From an uncultured Eubacteriales bacterium (GTDB taxonomy: Bacteria; Bacillota; Clostridia; Christensenellales; Aristaeellaceae), in NCBI GenBank assembly GCA_902764875.1, contig CACWXP010000023.1:1-52012 (forward strand): 52,012 bases of DNA, read 5' to 3'. A program made the position numbers and the translations under genes. The notes beneath the pieces are model-generated. The model was not told the origin of the DNA and did no database searches. It saw only the letters and a list, made by a program, of their open reading frames with translations. Shown here in pieces: positions 8,506-16,552 of this stretch. The first letter of the stretch is position 1, and the number at the start of each line of letters is the position of its first letter.

Positions 8506-8607
8506 CGCTGGCGTTGTCCCGTCAGTTATCATATTTTATTACGAACAACTGGGATCTGTTTTCAGCTTTTGAAAAAGTGTTTTGCCCGGAAAGGTTGGTG
8601 TTGGTGG

Positions 8608-8793
8608 ATGAATGAAGTGTCTCACTCGCCTACTGAGGCGGAGGATAAAAAGAAACAGCTCTTTCTGAACCAGAAGCAGCTGCTGGATACATTCCTGGAG
8701 CACGGTGCCATCTTCCAGGTCCAGTACGACAAATCGCTCGGGGATCTGATCATGAAGATGGGGATTGAAGCCGATGGCTTCGGTTCGGAGTGA
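8608..8793 (+). CDS. Small conserved-looking protein, unknown function
   Basis: 61 residues from ATG 8608: a polar N-terminus, then KKKQLFLNQKQLLDTFLEHG, then QVQYDKSLGDLIMKMGIEAD. It is charged, probably all-helical and has no signal peptide. The KKQLFLNQKQLLDTFL core recurs in the frame at 10248, and the DNA over that core is also closely similar, so the two are copies. An in-frame ATG at 8569 gives 74 residues but has no ribosome site; neither start is strong (GGTGG before 8608). I cannot assign a function. Confidence 0.55.
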   Translation: MNEVSHSPTEAEDKKKQLFLNQKQLLDTFLEHGAIFQVQYDKSLGDLIMKMGIEADGFGSE

Positions 8794-8915
8794 TCCGCAA
8801 CTTTTTTTGAGAATGTTTGTAACGAATTCTCCTTTACCGCGTCTAATTGATGAGTGTGGCGGAATACGTTTGCAAAACCGCTGCTGCTCGACAGATTTTG
8901 AGGAGGGTTTGGAAT

Positions 8916-9209
8916 ATGAACACGGTTATGTCTCTGGCGGTTGGTCTTGCGATCGGGTACTTTGTTTATCAGTTTGTTGCGAGCGGCAGAAGGCTGCGGA
9001 TCCGCGGTCAGATCCACAGGAGCGTCGTTAACCGGAAGGTCGCCGGCGTTTGCGGCGGGATCGGTGAGTGGCTGGGCGTCGATCCAACGATTGTCCGCCT
9101 CGCCTGGGTTCTGCTGACGCTGGGCTGGGGAACCGGTGTGCTGCTGTATGCTGCTTTCGCGCTGGCGCTGCCGGTTGGCATCAGCTCGGTTACTGAAACC
9201 GAGAAATAA
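8916..9209 (+). CDS. PspC-domain membrane protein
   Basis: 97 residues. One membrane helix (5-23) is followed by a PspC domain: HRSVVNRKVAGVCGGIGEWL, GVDPTIVRLAWVLLTL and a second hydrophobic segment. PspC domains occur in envelope-stress proteins at the inner membrane. ATG 8916 is chosen because GAGGAGGG lies nine bases upstream; the longer frame from 8847 adds 23 residues without a site. No pspA/liaF-type partner is adjacent, so its stress role here is inferred from the family. Confidence 0.8.
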   Translation: MNTVMSLAVGLAIGYFVYQFVASGRRLRIRGQIHRSVVNRKVAGVCGGIGEWLGVDPTIVRLAWVLLTLGWGTGVLLYAAFALALPVGISSVTETEK

Positions 9210-9361
9210 CCGGTCGTATTTTTCCCTTTTCGTTCTGTATTCCGTGATAGCCGAATGATATACTTCTATCACGGTCAGGGAATGAAATCCAACGCAGGCC
9301 CCACTGGGGCCTGCGCCTTGGCCGGAAGGAAACGGAATGCTGATGAAAGGGGGATGCGACA

Positions 9362-9535
9362 ATGATCTTCACCATCATCTTTGCCCTGTATGCCATCGTG
9401 ACCATGATTGGTCTGCTGGCAGAAGTCACGTTCGCCTTCGCCCCTGTGATCAACAGCGGCACCGGCGTGATCGTGATTGCCTTCATCGCCGGCCTGATCA
9501 CCTATCGGCGGATCCGGGCCCGGCAGGGCGCCTGA
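9362..9535 (+). CDS. Small two-helix membrane protein
   Basis: 57 residues starting MIFTIIFALYAIVTMIGLLA: two hydrophobic helices (2-27 and 34-48) and a basic tail YRRIRARQGA that should face the cytoplasm. GGGGG stands eight bases before the ATG. The palindrome GCAGGCCCCACTGGGGCCTGC at 9293-9313 separates it from the PspC gene, so it may be transcribed on its own. The UUCG-loop terminator at 9591 follows. Function unknown. Confidence 0.6.
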   Translation: MIFTIIFALYAIVTMIGLLAEVTFAFAPVINSGTGVIVIAFIAGLITYRRIRARQGA

Positions 9536-9590
9536 CCTCTGCTCCATCCGCAATAACGGAATCGGATGGGCGGGTGGTTCATATAGATGA

Positions 9591-9622
9591 GCGGTCGGCT
9601 TCGGTCGGCCGCTTTTCATTTT
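9591..9622 (+). terminator. Terminator with a UUCG loop
   Basis: GCGGTCGGC, TTCG and GTCGGCCGC form a stem with two G-T pairs, followed by TTTTCATTTTG. It ends transcription of the small membrane protein gene. Confidence 0.8.
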
Positions 9623-9695
9623 GTTGGCTGCTTTTCTCTGCTCTGAAACTGTGGTATCATGCTGTCATCCTGAGAGATAGCGTGGTGAGAGCAGC

Positions 9696-10244
9696 ATGGC
9701 TGATGAAATCTGGGATGTGTACGACGTCAACCGCCGGCGCACGGGGAAGACCGTCATCCGGGAGCAGTCCTGGGGCTTTGAGAAATACCATCTGATCGTC
9801 CATGTTTGTGTTTTCCATCCGGACGGCCGGATGCTGATCCAGAAGCGGGCGCATGAGAAAAAGGCCTGGCCGGATCTCTGGGAGGTCAGCGCGGGCGGCA
9901 GTGCCCTGGCCGGGGAGGACAGCTGGCAGGCGGCGGAAAGGGAAGTCTTTGAGGAGCTGGGCCTGAAGCTGAATCTGAAGGACGTCCGGCCCCATCTGTC
10001 CGTCAATTATGAGCGGGGCTTTGACGATTTCTACTGCGTGATCCGGGATGTGGATCTGAATCAGCTGGTTCTGCAGAAGGAGGAGGTCGCCGAAGTGCGT
10101 TGGGCCACCCACCAGGAAGTGCAGCAGATGGAGCGGGAGCATACCTTTGTGCCGTACTTCTCCGGGCTGATCGACTTCCTCTGGCAGATCCGGGACAATT
10201 ATGACGGCGCGATCTGCCAGGGAAGCAGGGCAACGGAGGTTTGA
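9696..10244 (+). CDS. Nudix hydrolase
   Basis: 182 residues. The Nudix box runs from GGSALAGEDSWQAAE to REVFEELGL (about residues 67-91), with all metal-binding glutamates present. The N-terminus WDVYDVNRRRTGKTVIR and the segment IQKRAHEKKAWPDLWE resemble the isopentenyl-diphosphate-isomerase-like Nudix subgroup, but a general nucleoside-diphosphate-derivative hydrolase fits equally. Cytoplasmic. GTGGTGAGAGCAGC gives only a weak ribosome site before ATG 9696. The gene runs into the truncated small frame at 10248 after a three-base gap. Confidence 0.85.
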   Translation: MADEIWDVYDVNRRRTGKTVIREQSWGFEKYHLIVHVCVFHPDGRMLIQKRAHEKKAWPDLWEVSAGGSALAGEDSWQAAEREVFEELGLKLNLKDVRPHLSVNYERGFDDFYCVIRDVDLNQLVLQKEEVAEVRWATHQEVQQMEREHTFVPYFSGLIDFLWQIRDNYDGAICQGSRATEV

Positions 10245-10247
10245 AGG

Positions 10248-10457
10248 ATGGAACCAGAAAAAGAATTTCAGGACAGGGAAGACAAAAGGAAGCAGCTCTT
10301 CCTGAACCAGAAGCAGCTGCTGGACACCTTCCTGGACATGGGCGAAGCTCTGACGACCCGCAGTGGTTTCGCACGCCCGGAAAACGGTACGTACGGTGCA
10401 ATGGGAGGGGCGAGGGCTAACGCCCTCCCTCTACCCTATTATTTTTTACAAAAATAA
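10248..10457 (+). pseudogene. Truncated copy of the small KKQLFLNQKQLLDTFL protein
   Basis: The first 33 residues (EDKRKQLFLNQKQLLDTFLD) match the protein at 8608. The frame then leaves the family sequence and runs through GEALTTRSGFARPENG into GC-rich hairpin DNA and a poly-T end. The second conserved half (QYDKSLGDLIMKMG) is missing. The foreign 3' part contains GTACGTACGGTG and a GAGGGC-TAAC-GCCCTC hairpin followed by CTACCCTAT, which resembles the 3' end of a group II intron. It is preceded by GGAGGTTTGAAGG, so translation is possible. Confidence 0.5.
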
Positions 10458-10482
10458 TTTTTACAAAATTATTAAAAAAGTG

Positions 10483-10511
10483 TTGACAAATGAAATAACT
10501 TATGCAATAAT
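10483..10511 (+). promoter_or_regulatory. Near-consensus sigma-A promoter
   Basis: TTGACA at 10483-10488, a 17-base spacer and AATAAT at 10506-10511, placed in an AT-rich tract. The predicted start is near 10518. It is one of the strongest promoters in the window. Confidence 0.85.
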
Positions 10512-10628
10512 GTTGCCAGAAACAAGAGAACGTACTATAGACCACAGGAGGTGAACGGTAGAGGGGAGAAGACTGAAAAGGAACCAGGTATCCAAGTCCG
10601 CAGCAGCGTACCGCGGCCGGAGGCGTTC

Positions 10629-10697
10629 ATGGCAAGAGGTTTTTCCGGGAACGGCAAAGGCCGGGCGGGGCGCGACAGAGTTGGTTTTGAAAGATAA
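10629..10697 (+). CDS. Possible 22-residue basic peptide
   Basis: ATG 10629 stands five bases after GGAGG and opens MARGFSGNGKGRAGRDRVG plus three residues. The peptide is glycine- and arginine-rich with a strong positive charge. It ends six bases before the terminator stem. It may be a genuine mini-protein of the 10518 transcript or a chance frame inside a structured RNA. Confidence 0.25.
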   Translation: MARGFSGNGKGRAGRDRVGFER

Positions 10698-10703
10698 AAG
10701 AGT

Positions 10704-10735
10704 GGCCGGATCCGATTGGGATCCGGCCAGATTTC
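10704..10735. terminator. Bidirectional terminator
   Basis: GGCCGGATCC (10704-10713) pairs perfectly with GGATCCGGCC (10719-10728). T-rich tails lie on both sides (ATTTCTTCT rightward, ACTCTTTTA leftward). It separates the small RNA unit from the convergent exported-protein gene. Confidence 0.9.
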
Positions 10736-10747
10736 TTCTGCGTTGGT

Positions 10748-11245
10748 TTACTGTGCTTTCTTCAGGGAGTTGATCATGGCATCCGTCTTAGCGGCGAAAA
10801 CAGGATCGGAATAGGGAATGAAGGTGAGAACCAGCAGGTCGTTGTTCTCACTGACCCAGGCCAGCTGCTTGATGGCGATGGTTTCATCAGGGAAAAGCCA
10901 GGTTACACAGGGAATTCCGTTGATGGTTTCAATCTTGATCTCCTCCGCTCCGATGTCTGCTTCCTTCAGGAAAGCAGCATAGGATTCGACGGTCAGCGGT
11001 TCGTCATTGGCGGTGAGAAGGATATCGAGGCTGCTGCCCGTTTTTTCATCTTCAAAGTAACCGAGGTAGCCGGCTTCAGCTGTTTCCTCATCGAGGGGCA
11101 TGGCTTTCAGCTCCGGAGAGATCCACATGGTGAGGCCCGTTTCGCCGAGGAGAAGGAATTCCTCTTCGTTGAGGGTATCCGCCTGGGCGGGGAGAAGGGC
11201 CAGAAGCAGCAGCAGAGACAGAACCGCAGCCAGACATTTTTTCAT
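10748..11245 (-). CDS. Exported protein of unknown function
   Basis: 165 residues. A signal peptide with basic start MKKCLAAVLS, a long leucine core and a likely cut after LPAQA yields a mature protein of about 143 residues. The mature part is acidic and has the alternating pattern of a small alpha/beta domain (TGLTMWISPELKAMPLDEE, then SSLDILLTAN). I see no catalytic motif and no lipobox, so it is probably released or wall-associated. AAGGAT stands nine bases before the ATG. It lies downstream of the LysM gene but behind that gene's terminator, so it needs its own promoter or read-through. Confidence 0.7.
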   Translation of the reverse strand: MKKCLAAVLSLLLLLALLPAQADTLNEEEFLLLGETGLTMWISPELKAMPLDEETAEAGYLGYFEDEKTGSSLDILLTANDEPLTVESYAAFLKEADIGAEEIKIETINGIPCVTWLFPDETIAIKQLAWVSENNDLLVLTFIPYSDPVFAAKTDAMINSLKKAQ

Positions 11246-11290
11246 TTTTGATCCATCCTTTCATGTTTACAAGGGTTTTGAGCAACCCGC

Positions 11291-11322
11291 AAAAGAACTG
11301 CCTGACCGGGAAGATCAGGCAG
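11291..11322 (-). terminator. Terminator of the LysM peptide gene
   Basis: Read leftward, CTGCCTGA and TCAGGCAG (11298-11322) form a stem with a nine-base loop and end in TTCTTTT. Confidence 0.8.
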
Positions 11323-11343
11323 AAGGTTCCAAAAGACCCGGGG

Positions 11344-11586
11344 TCAGCGTTTCGGAACGTAGATGTAGCGACCCGCGGTGATGTCGTTCTCATTGCTGAT
11401 AATACCAACGTTGATGGACATCAGATACCGCCAGGTCGTTCCATAAGACTGGGCGATGCCGGACAGGGTCTGTTTAGACTTGATCTTATAGACTTCGCAG
11501 CCGCTTTTGGGGGGAAGGGGAGTCGGGGAACCGCCTGTGCCTCCGTTTACCTTTTCCATTTCGTTGAGATTCAGTTCTTCAGACAT
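11344..11586 (-). CDS. LysM-domain protein with a double-glycine leader
   Basis: 80 residues. The N-terminus MSEELNLNEMEKVNGG has the form of a bacteriocin-type double-glycine leader (ELNLxEMEKVxGG), normally cut by a C39-peptidase transporter. After a Gly/Pro linker comes a LysM domain: VYKIKSKQTLSGIAQSYG, TTWRYLMSINVGI and AGRYIYVPKR, about 45 residues. LysM domains bind peptidoglycan or chitin-type glycans. The likely reading is a small cell-wall-binding protein exported by the peptide-bacteriocin route rather than Sec; that route is inferred because no such transporter is in the window. AGGAGGTAATGAAAA provides the ribosome site, and a TTGCAT/TATAAT promoter stands upstream. Confidence 0.75.
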   Translation of the reverse strand: MSEELNLNEMEKVNGGTGGSPTPLPPKSGCEVYKIKSKQTLSGIAQSYGTTWRYLMSINVGIISNENDITAGRYIYVPKR

Positions 11587-11702
11587 TTTTCATTACCTCC
11601 TTGTTTTTTGTCCGCGGCAGTCGGGTTTCGCCGGCTGCGCTGGTATACACGATTCGAATTGAGGCGGGCGAAAGCCATGCTTCCAAGCCTCTGTTCGGGG
11701 CC

Positions 11703-11731
11703 ATTATAGCAGAATGATTTTATAAATGCAA
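11703..11731 (-). promoter_or_regulatory. Promoter of the LysM peptide gene
   Basis: Read leftward: TTGCAT (complement of 11726-11731), 17-base spacer, TATAAT (complement of 11703-11708). The untranslated leader would be about 110 bases. Confidence 0.75.
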
Positions 11732-11803
11732 TAATTTCGTCACAAATTTGAAATAAATTTCAGTTTTTTGGGTTACAGGGTTTTTTTCAAGGCGAAACTG
11801 TGC

Positions 11804-11809
11804 TATAAT
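11804..11809 (+). promoter_or_regulatory. Extended -10 before the c-di-GMP operon
   Basis: TGTGCTATAAT contains a TGn extension and a perfect -10. The -35 position is a T run (about 11781-11787). The start codon of the next gene is 75 bases away. Confidence 0.55.
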
Positions 11810-11884
11810 CATCCTGTATTCCATCCGGTATTTCATCGGTATCTGTAAAACCGAACACCCAGCAAGGAGCAGACAGAGAAGAAA

Positions 11885-14851
11885 ATGAAAACCAGTTCAA
11901 TGATCGCCAACCAAAACCCGCGCAGGCGTATCAGACGGATTGCGTGTTTTTTGCTGTGCCTGATGCTTGCCGCCGGGCTGCTGCCCGCGGCGGCCACGGC
12001 GCCGGACACCGGGGAAAAAACCGTACGGGTCGGGTGGTATGAATCCGCGTTCAACAAAACGGACAGCGCCGGACGGAGATCCGGCTATGCCTATGAATAC
12101 CAGATGAAGATTGCCGCGTACACCGGATGGCGCTATGAATACGTGGAAGCCAGCTGGCCGGAGCTGCTGCAAATGCTGATCCGCGGCGAGATTGACCTGA
12201 TGAGCGACGTTTCCTATACGGAAGAACGGTCCGAACAGATGCTGTTTGCCTCGCTGCCGATGGGGGCGGAGGATTACTACCTTTACATCGGGTCGGGGAA
12301 TACAGAGATTTCGACCTCAGACTACAGCACGTTGAACGGGAAAAAGGTGGGCGTTAACCAGGGCAGCATCCAGGCGGGGTTCTTCCGGGACTGGGCGGAG
12401 CGGCACGAGGTTTCGGCAGAGACGGTCGAGGTGACCGGCAGCGAGGAACAGTCGCTGCACATGCTGAAGACCGGGGAACTGGACGCTTATGTGACGGTGG
12501 ACTCCTTTACGGAGAAGGAAATACTGAACCAGGGAAAACCGGTTCCGATCTGCAAGATCGGATCCTCGGACTTCTTCTTCGCGGTGAACAAAGACCGGCC
12601 GGACCTGCTGGCCGATCTGGAAGGCGCGATGAACCGGATTCAGGAGGAAAACAGGTACTATAACCAGGAGCTTTTTGAAAAGCACATGGTGAGCGCGGGT
12701 GCGAACGCCTTCCTGACCCCGGCGGAGAAGGAATGGCTTGAAAAACACGGGACGGTCCGGGTGGGCTATCAGGATAACTACCTGGCGTTCTGCGCCGCGG
12801 ATCCGGAGACGGGCGAGCTGACCGGTGCGCTGAAGGATTACCTGGAGAACGCGGCGGACTGTATCACGAACGCGCATATTAACTTTGAAACGAAAGCCTA
12901 TGCCACGGCGGGGGACGCCATTGCGGGCATGAAAAACGGCGAGGTCGACTGCGTTTTCCCGGCGAATCTGAGCGCCGGGGACGGCGAAACCATGGGTCTT
13001 TTCTTGACGCCCACGATGATGGAGACCGACCTGTTCGCCGTTGTGCGGCAGAAGGACCGGCAGCTTTTCAGCGGCCGGGAGCACGTGGTTGTGGCGGTGA
13101 ACGAAGGCAACCCGAACTATGAAAGCTGCCTGGCGGAGTTTTTCCCGACGTGGCGCACGGTTTACTATCCGACGACGTCGGAATGCCTGAAGGCTGTGGC
13201 CGGGGGCGTGGCGGACTGCGTGCTGATCAGCAGCTACCGCTACAACAACATTGCCCGGGAATGCGAGCGGCAGAACCTGACCACGGTTACAACCGGCAGA
13301 GAGCTGGAATACAGCTTTGCGGTAGCCGCAGGACAGCCGGAGCTTTTCTCCATGCTGAGCAAGGTGGCGGACCTGGTGCCGGATGCCGCGGTGAACACGG
13401 CGCTGAGCCGATATGTCGCACAGGACTCGAAAACGACGATACGGGATTTCATTGAAGAAAACCCGCTGTTTATTCTTTCGGCGATCGTGCTGATTCTGCT
13501 GGTGATCCTGTTCCTGCTGCTGAAGAGCCGAAAAGCGGAGCGGAAAGCATCCAAACTGATTTCCGCCACGGAAACGGACGCACTGACCGGCCTTTACAAC
13601 CGGGACTACTTCCTTCAGTACGCGGGACGCATGCGCCGGGCACAGCCGGACAAGCCGCGGGACGCGATGGTGCTGAACATCGACCGGTTCCACTCCGTGA
13701 ACGCGCTGAACGGGCGGGACTTCGGCGACACGGTGCTGCGGGCCTTGGGCGGTGAGATCCGGGAGACGGCCCAGGATCTCGGCGGGATCGCGGGACGGTT
13801 TGAATCGGATCGGTTTGACATTTACTGCAACCATCAGGAAGATTACCGGGCGATTTACGACCGGCTTCAGGGCCGGCTGGACGGCCTTGCGCAGGGATCG
13901 ATCATCCGTCTGCGGATGGGCGTGATGCCCTTCCAGGAAGGGATGGAAGTGGTTCAGATGTTTGACCGGGCGCGGACGGCGTGCTCCATGGCCCGGGGGA
14001 ATTTCAAAGAACACCTGATCGTATACGACGAGGCGATGCAGGCGCGGGAGAACTATGAACAGCGGCTGCTGAACGACCTGCATCGGGCGCTGAACTCCTA
14101 TGAATTCGAAGTGCACTACCAGCCCCAGTACGACATTCAGTCGACGCCGCCGAAGCTTGTGAGCGCGGAAGCGCTGGTGCGCTGGAAGCACCCGGAACTG
14201 GGCATGATCCCGCCGAACGACTTTGTGCCGCTGTTTGAGCGGCACGGAAAGATCGGCGAGGTGGACCGCTACGTCTGGAGCGAGGCGGCCCGGGCGATCG
14301 CGAGATGGCGGGATCTTTACGGTGTGACCATTCCGGTGTCGGTGAACCTTTCGCGGGTGGACGTGTTTGACCCGGCGCTGGAAAGCGCGCTGGAGAAACT
14401 GCTGGCCTACAACGGGCTGCAGCAGGGGATGCTGAAGCTTGAGGTGACCGAATCCGCCTATACGGGCAACGCGGACCAGGTGATCCAGGTGGTGGAAGGC
14501 CTGCGGCGAAAGGGCTACATTGTTGAGATGGACGACTTCGGCACGGGATACTCCTCGCTGAACATGCTGAGCGCCATGCCTGTGGACGTGCTGAAGATGG
14601 ACCGGGAGTTCATCCGGCGGATTACGGACGGGGAAAAGGACGCCTCCCTTGTGGCGCTGATTCTCGGGATCGCGAAGAGCCTGAAGATTCCGGTTGTGGC
14701 CGAAGGCGTTGAAACCGAGGAACAGCTGAACCTGCTGCGGAAGCTGGGCTGCCCGTTTGTGCAGGGATTCTATTTCTCGAAACCGCTGCCGGCAGACGAG
14801 TTTGAGAAAAAGGTGATCCGGGCGATGCAGGACAACCCGGAGAAGGAGTGA
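11885..14851 (+). CDS. Two-receptor, degenerate GGDEF, EAL phosphodiesterase
   Basis: 988 residues. A signal segment (18-40) precedes two periplasmic-type solute-binding (SBP_bac_3) modules, about 45-270 (VRVGWYESAFNKTDSAGRRS) and 285-510 (VRVGYQDNYLAFCAADPETG). One membrane helix follows (about 523-545), then a GGDEF domain and an EAL domain (about 725-980). The GGDEF loop is RFESDRF, so it should not synthesise c-di-GMP. The EAL domain keeps EALVRW, VSVNLSR, LEVTES, DDFGTGYSS and AEGVETEEQ, so it should hydrolyse c-di-GMP. It is a ligand-controlled phosphodiesterase with BvgS-like sensing. The next gene starts nine bases later; AAGGAG lies rather far upstream of the ATG. Confidence 0.85.
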   Translation: MKTSSMIANQNPRRRIRRIACFLLCLMLAAGLLPAAATAPDTGEKTVRVGWYESAFNKTDSAGRRSGYAYEYQMKIAAYTGWRYEYVEASWPELLQMLIRGEIDLMSDVSYTEERSEQMLFASLPMGAEDYYLYIGSGNTEISTSDYSTLNGKKVGVNQGSIQAGFFRDWAERHEVSAETVEVTGSEEQSLHMLKTGELDAYVTVDSFTEKEILNQGKPVPICKIGSSDFFFAVNKDRPDLLADLEGAMNRIQEENRYYNQELFEKHMVSAGANAFLTPAEKEWLEKHGTVRVGYQDNYLAFCAADPETGELTGALKDYLENAADCITNAHINFETKAYATAGDAIAGMKNGEVDCVFPANLSAGDGETMGLFLTPTMMETDLFAVVRQKDRQLFSGREHVVVAVNEGNPNYESCLAEFFPTWRTVYYPTTSECLKAVAGGVADCVLISSYRYNNIARECERQNLTTVTTGRELEYSFAVAAGQPELFSMLSKVADLVPDAAVNTALSRYVAQDSKTTIRDFIEENPLFILSAIVLILLVILFLLLKSRKAERKASKLISATETDALTGLYNRDYFLQYAGRMRRAQPDKPRDAMVLNIDRFHSVNALNGRDFGDTVLRALGGEIRETAQDLGGIAGRFESDRFDIYCNHQEDYRAIYDRLQGRLDGLAQGSIIRLRMGVMPFQEGMEVVQMFDRARTACSMARGNFKEHLIVYDEAMQARENYEQRLLNDLHRALNSYEFEVHYQPQYDIQSTPPKLVSAEALVRWKHPELGMIPPNDFVPLFERHGKIGEVDRYVWSEAARAIARWRDLYGVTIPVSVNLSRVDVFDPALESALEKLLAYNGLQQGMLKLEVTESAYTGNADQVIQVVEGLRRKGYIVEMDDFGTGYSSLNMLSAMPVDVLKMDREFIRRITDGEKDASLVALILGIAKSLKIPVVAEGVETEEQLNLLRKLGCPFVQGFYFSKPLPADEFEKKVIRAMQDNPEKE

Positions 14852-14860
14852 CGGGACAAA

Positions 14861-16483
14861 ATGCATTCACTGAGAACGAAAATCACAATGCTGACCACAT
14901 GCATTACCGTGATCGCCGTGGCGGTGGTGGCGGTGCTGAGCGTTGTGTTTATCCGGAACACGGAACACCGAAAGAGCGACCAGCTGCTTCTGCTGCTGTG
15001 CGAAACAGGGGAGCGGAACCTGGACTACTATTTCGACAGCGTTGAGAAGTCCGTGCGGAAGGTTGCTACCTTTGCCGAAAGGGACCTGGACGGGCTGGAC
15101 GACGAGCATCTGGCGAAGCATACGGAGCGGGTGAGCAAATACTTTGACGAAATCGCGAACAAGACCAACGGGGCCCTGACCTACTACTATCGGATTGACC
15201 CGGGCGTTTCCGAAAAAGTGAAGGGTTTCTGGTTTATCAACCTGGACGGAAAAGACTTTGTTGAGCACGAAGTGACGGATATTACCCAGTACGACACGGA
15301 GGACACGTCGAAACTGGTTTGGTTTACGGTTCCGAAGTACACGGGCAACCCCGTGTGGCTGCCGCCGTACATCACGGAGAACCTGGACGTGAAGGTGATT
15401 TCCTACAATATTCCGGTTTATCACCGGGGGCAGTTTGTGGGCGTGATCGGCATTGAAATCGATCACTCGATGATGGCCGGACAGGTGGAAAGCATCCGCC
15501 TTTACAACAACGGATACGCGTTCCTGACGGACGCGGAAGGCAACCTGATGTTCCATCCGCGGATCGACATTGCGCAGATGACGGAAGAGGAAGCGCCGGA
15601 GATGCCGGAGGGACTGTTGAGCGACAGCACATTCACGATCTATACCTTTGATGGGGAAGAAAAGGAAGCCGTGTGGCTGCGACTGGGAAACGGCATGCGG
15701 CTGTATGTTTCCGTTCCGGAGAGGGAGACGGACGGCGACTGGCGGCAGCTGATCAACACGGTGCTCATCGCGGCGGTCGTCGTGCTGGCGCTGTCGATCC
15801 TGCTGACACAGATCACCATGAGAAAAATTACCAAACCGCTGGTTCAGCTGACCGAGGCAGCGAAGAAAACCGACAACGGAGACTATGACTTCACGCTGGA
15901 CTACAACGGAAAGGACGAAGTGGGCACCCTGACCCGGACCTTCCGGCGCATGGCGGACCACATGAAGGAACACATCAGCGAGCTGAACAAGCGGGTGTAT
16001 GTGGACGCGTTGACTTCCGTGCGCAATAAGGGCGCTTTCGCAAATTATATTGAGGAACTGCAAACCAAGGTTGAGGAAGATCCGGAACATACGGAGTTTG
16101 CCATCGCCGCGTTTGACTGCGACGACTTGAAGTCGGTGAACGATCTTTACGGGCATGAAAAAGGAGATATTTACCTGAAGACTTCCTGTCGGCTGATCTG
16201 CAAGGTGTTCCAGCACAGCCCGGTGTTCCGCATCGGCGGCGACGAATTTACCGCAGTGCTGCGGGGGAGCGACTATGAGCATCGGGAAGAACTGACGCGG
16301 GAATTTGAAAGAGCCTCAGCCGAAAGCCGCGAGAAAGCGCAGAACCGCTGGGAGCAGGTGCGGGTTGCGATGGGCATCGCCGCGTATGATCCGCAGCAGG
16401 ATCACTCCGTTGTGGACACGGTGCGCCGGGCGGACAAGATTATGTACATCAACAAGAAAGAGCATAAAACAGCGGGAGGCTGA
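14861..16483 (+). CDS. Cache-HAMP-GGDEF diguanylate cyclase
   Basis: 540 residues. TM1 at about 8-30, an extracellular double-Cache-type domain at about 40-290 (GFWFINLDGKDFVEHEVTD, IPVYHRGQFVGVIGIEID), TM2 at about 298-318, HAMP at about 320-372 (RKITKPLVQLTEAAKKTDNG) and GGDEF at about 380-535. The loop FRIGGDEF is intact and substrate-binding DCDDLKSVNDLYGH is present, so it should synthesise c-di-GMP in response to a small extracellular ligand. Cache domains typically bind amino or organic acids. Because it is co-transcribed with the phosphodiesterase, the two probably set opposite arms of one local c-di-GMP switch. A 10-bp hairpin (16472-16494) overlaps the stop codon. Confidence 0.9.
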   Translation: MHSLRTKITMLTTCITVIAVAVVAVLSVVFIRNTEHRKSDQLLLLLCETGERNLDYYFDSVEKSVRKVATFAERDLDGLDDEHLAKHTERVSKYFDEIANKTNGALTYYYRIDPGVSEKVKGFWFINLDGKDFVEHEVTDITQYDTEDTSKLVWFTVPKYTGNPVWLPPYITENLDVKVISYNIPVYHRGQFVGVIGIEIDHSMMAGQVESIRLYNNGYAFLTDAEGNLMFHPRIDIAQMTEEEAPEMPEGLLSDSTFTIYTFDGEEKEAVWLRLGNGMRLYVSVPERETDGDWRQLINTVLIAAVVVLALSILLTQITMRKITKPLVQLTEAAKKTDNGDYDFTLDYNGKDEVGTLTRTFRRMADHMKEHISELNKRVYVDALTSVRNKGAFANYIEELQTKVEEDPEHTEFAIAAFDCDDLKSVNDLYGHEKGDIYLKTSCRLICKVFQHSPVFRIGGDEFTAVLRGSDYEHREELTREFERASAESREKAQNRWEQVRVAMGIAAYDPQQDHSVVDTVRRADKIMYINKKEHKTAGG

Positions 16484-16522
16484 GAGCCTCCCGCCTGGAT
16501 CGCGGATTGCTTACCTGATTTG

Positions 16523-16552
16523 TCCGGGATTTTTTACCCGGGCTTTTTCTTT
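16523..16552 (+). terminator. Terminator of the c-di-GMP operon
   Basis: CCGGG (16524-16528) pairs with CCCGG (16537-16541) around an AT-rich loop and is followed by GCTTTTTCTTT. It overlaps the end of the convergent receptor gene. Confidence 0.7.

Larger units (their letters stand above)
10518..10735 (+). ncRNA. Candidate structured small RNA, about 215 bases
   Basis: The transcript is bounded by the promoter at 10483-10511 and the hairpin terminator at 10704-10728. The 5' part is purine-rich and contains AGGAGGTGA at 10546-10554, a perfect nine-base match to the 16S anti-Shine-Dalgarno, but no ATG, GTG or TTG stands at translating distance from it. GC-rich stretches that can pair occupy the middle (GCGTACCGCGGCC region) and the 3' half (GGGAACGGCAAAGGCCGGGC). 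No long frame is present; a 22-codon frame exists at 10629. Its size and layout recall the clostridial raiA RNA, which I could not confirm. A leader peptide gene is the alternative. Confidence 0.5.

Noticed and set aside
12317-14866. 849-residue leftward frame opposite the EAL protein
   Set aside because: Shadow of a GC-rich gene; rich in His, Arg and Val without domains, while the other strand has a full catalytic set.
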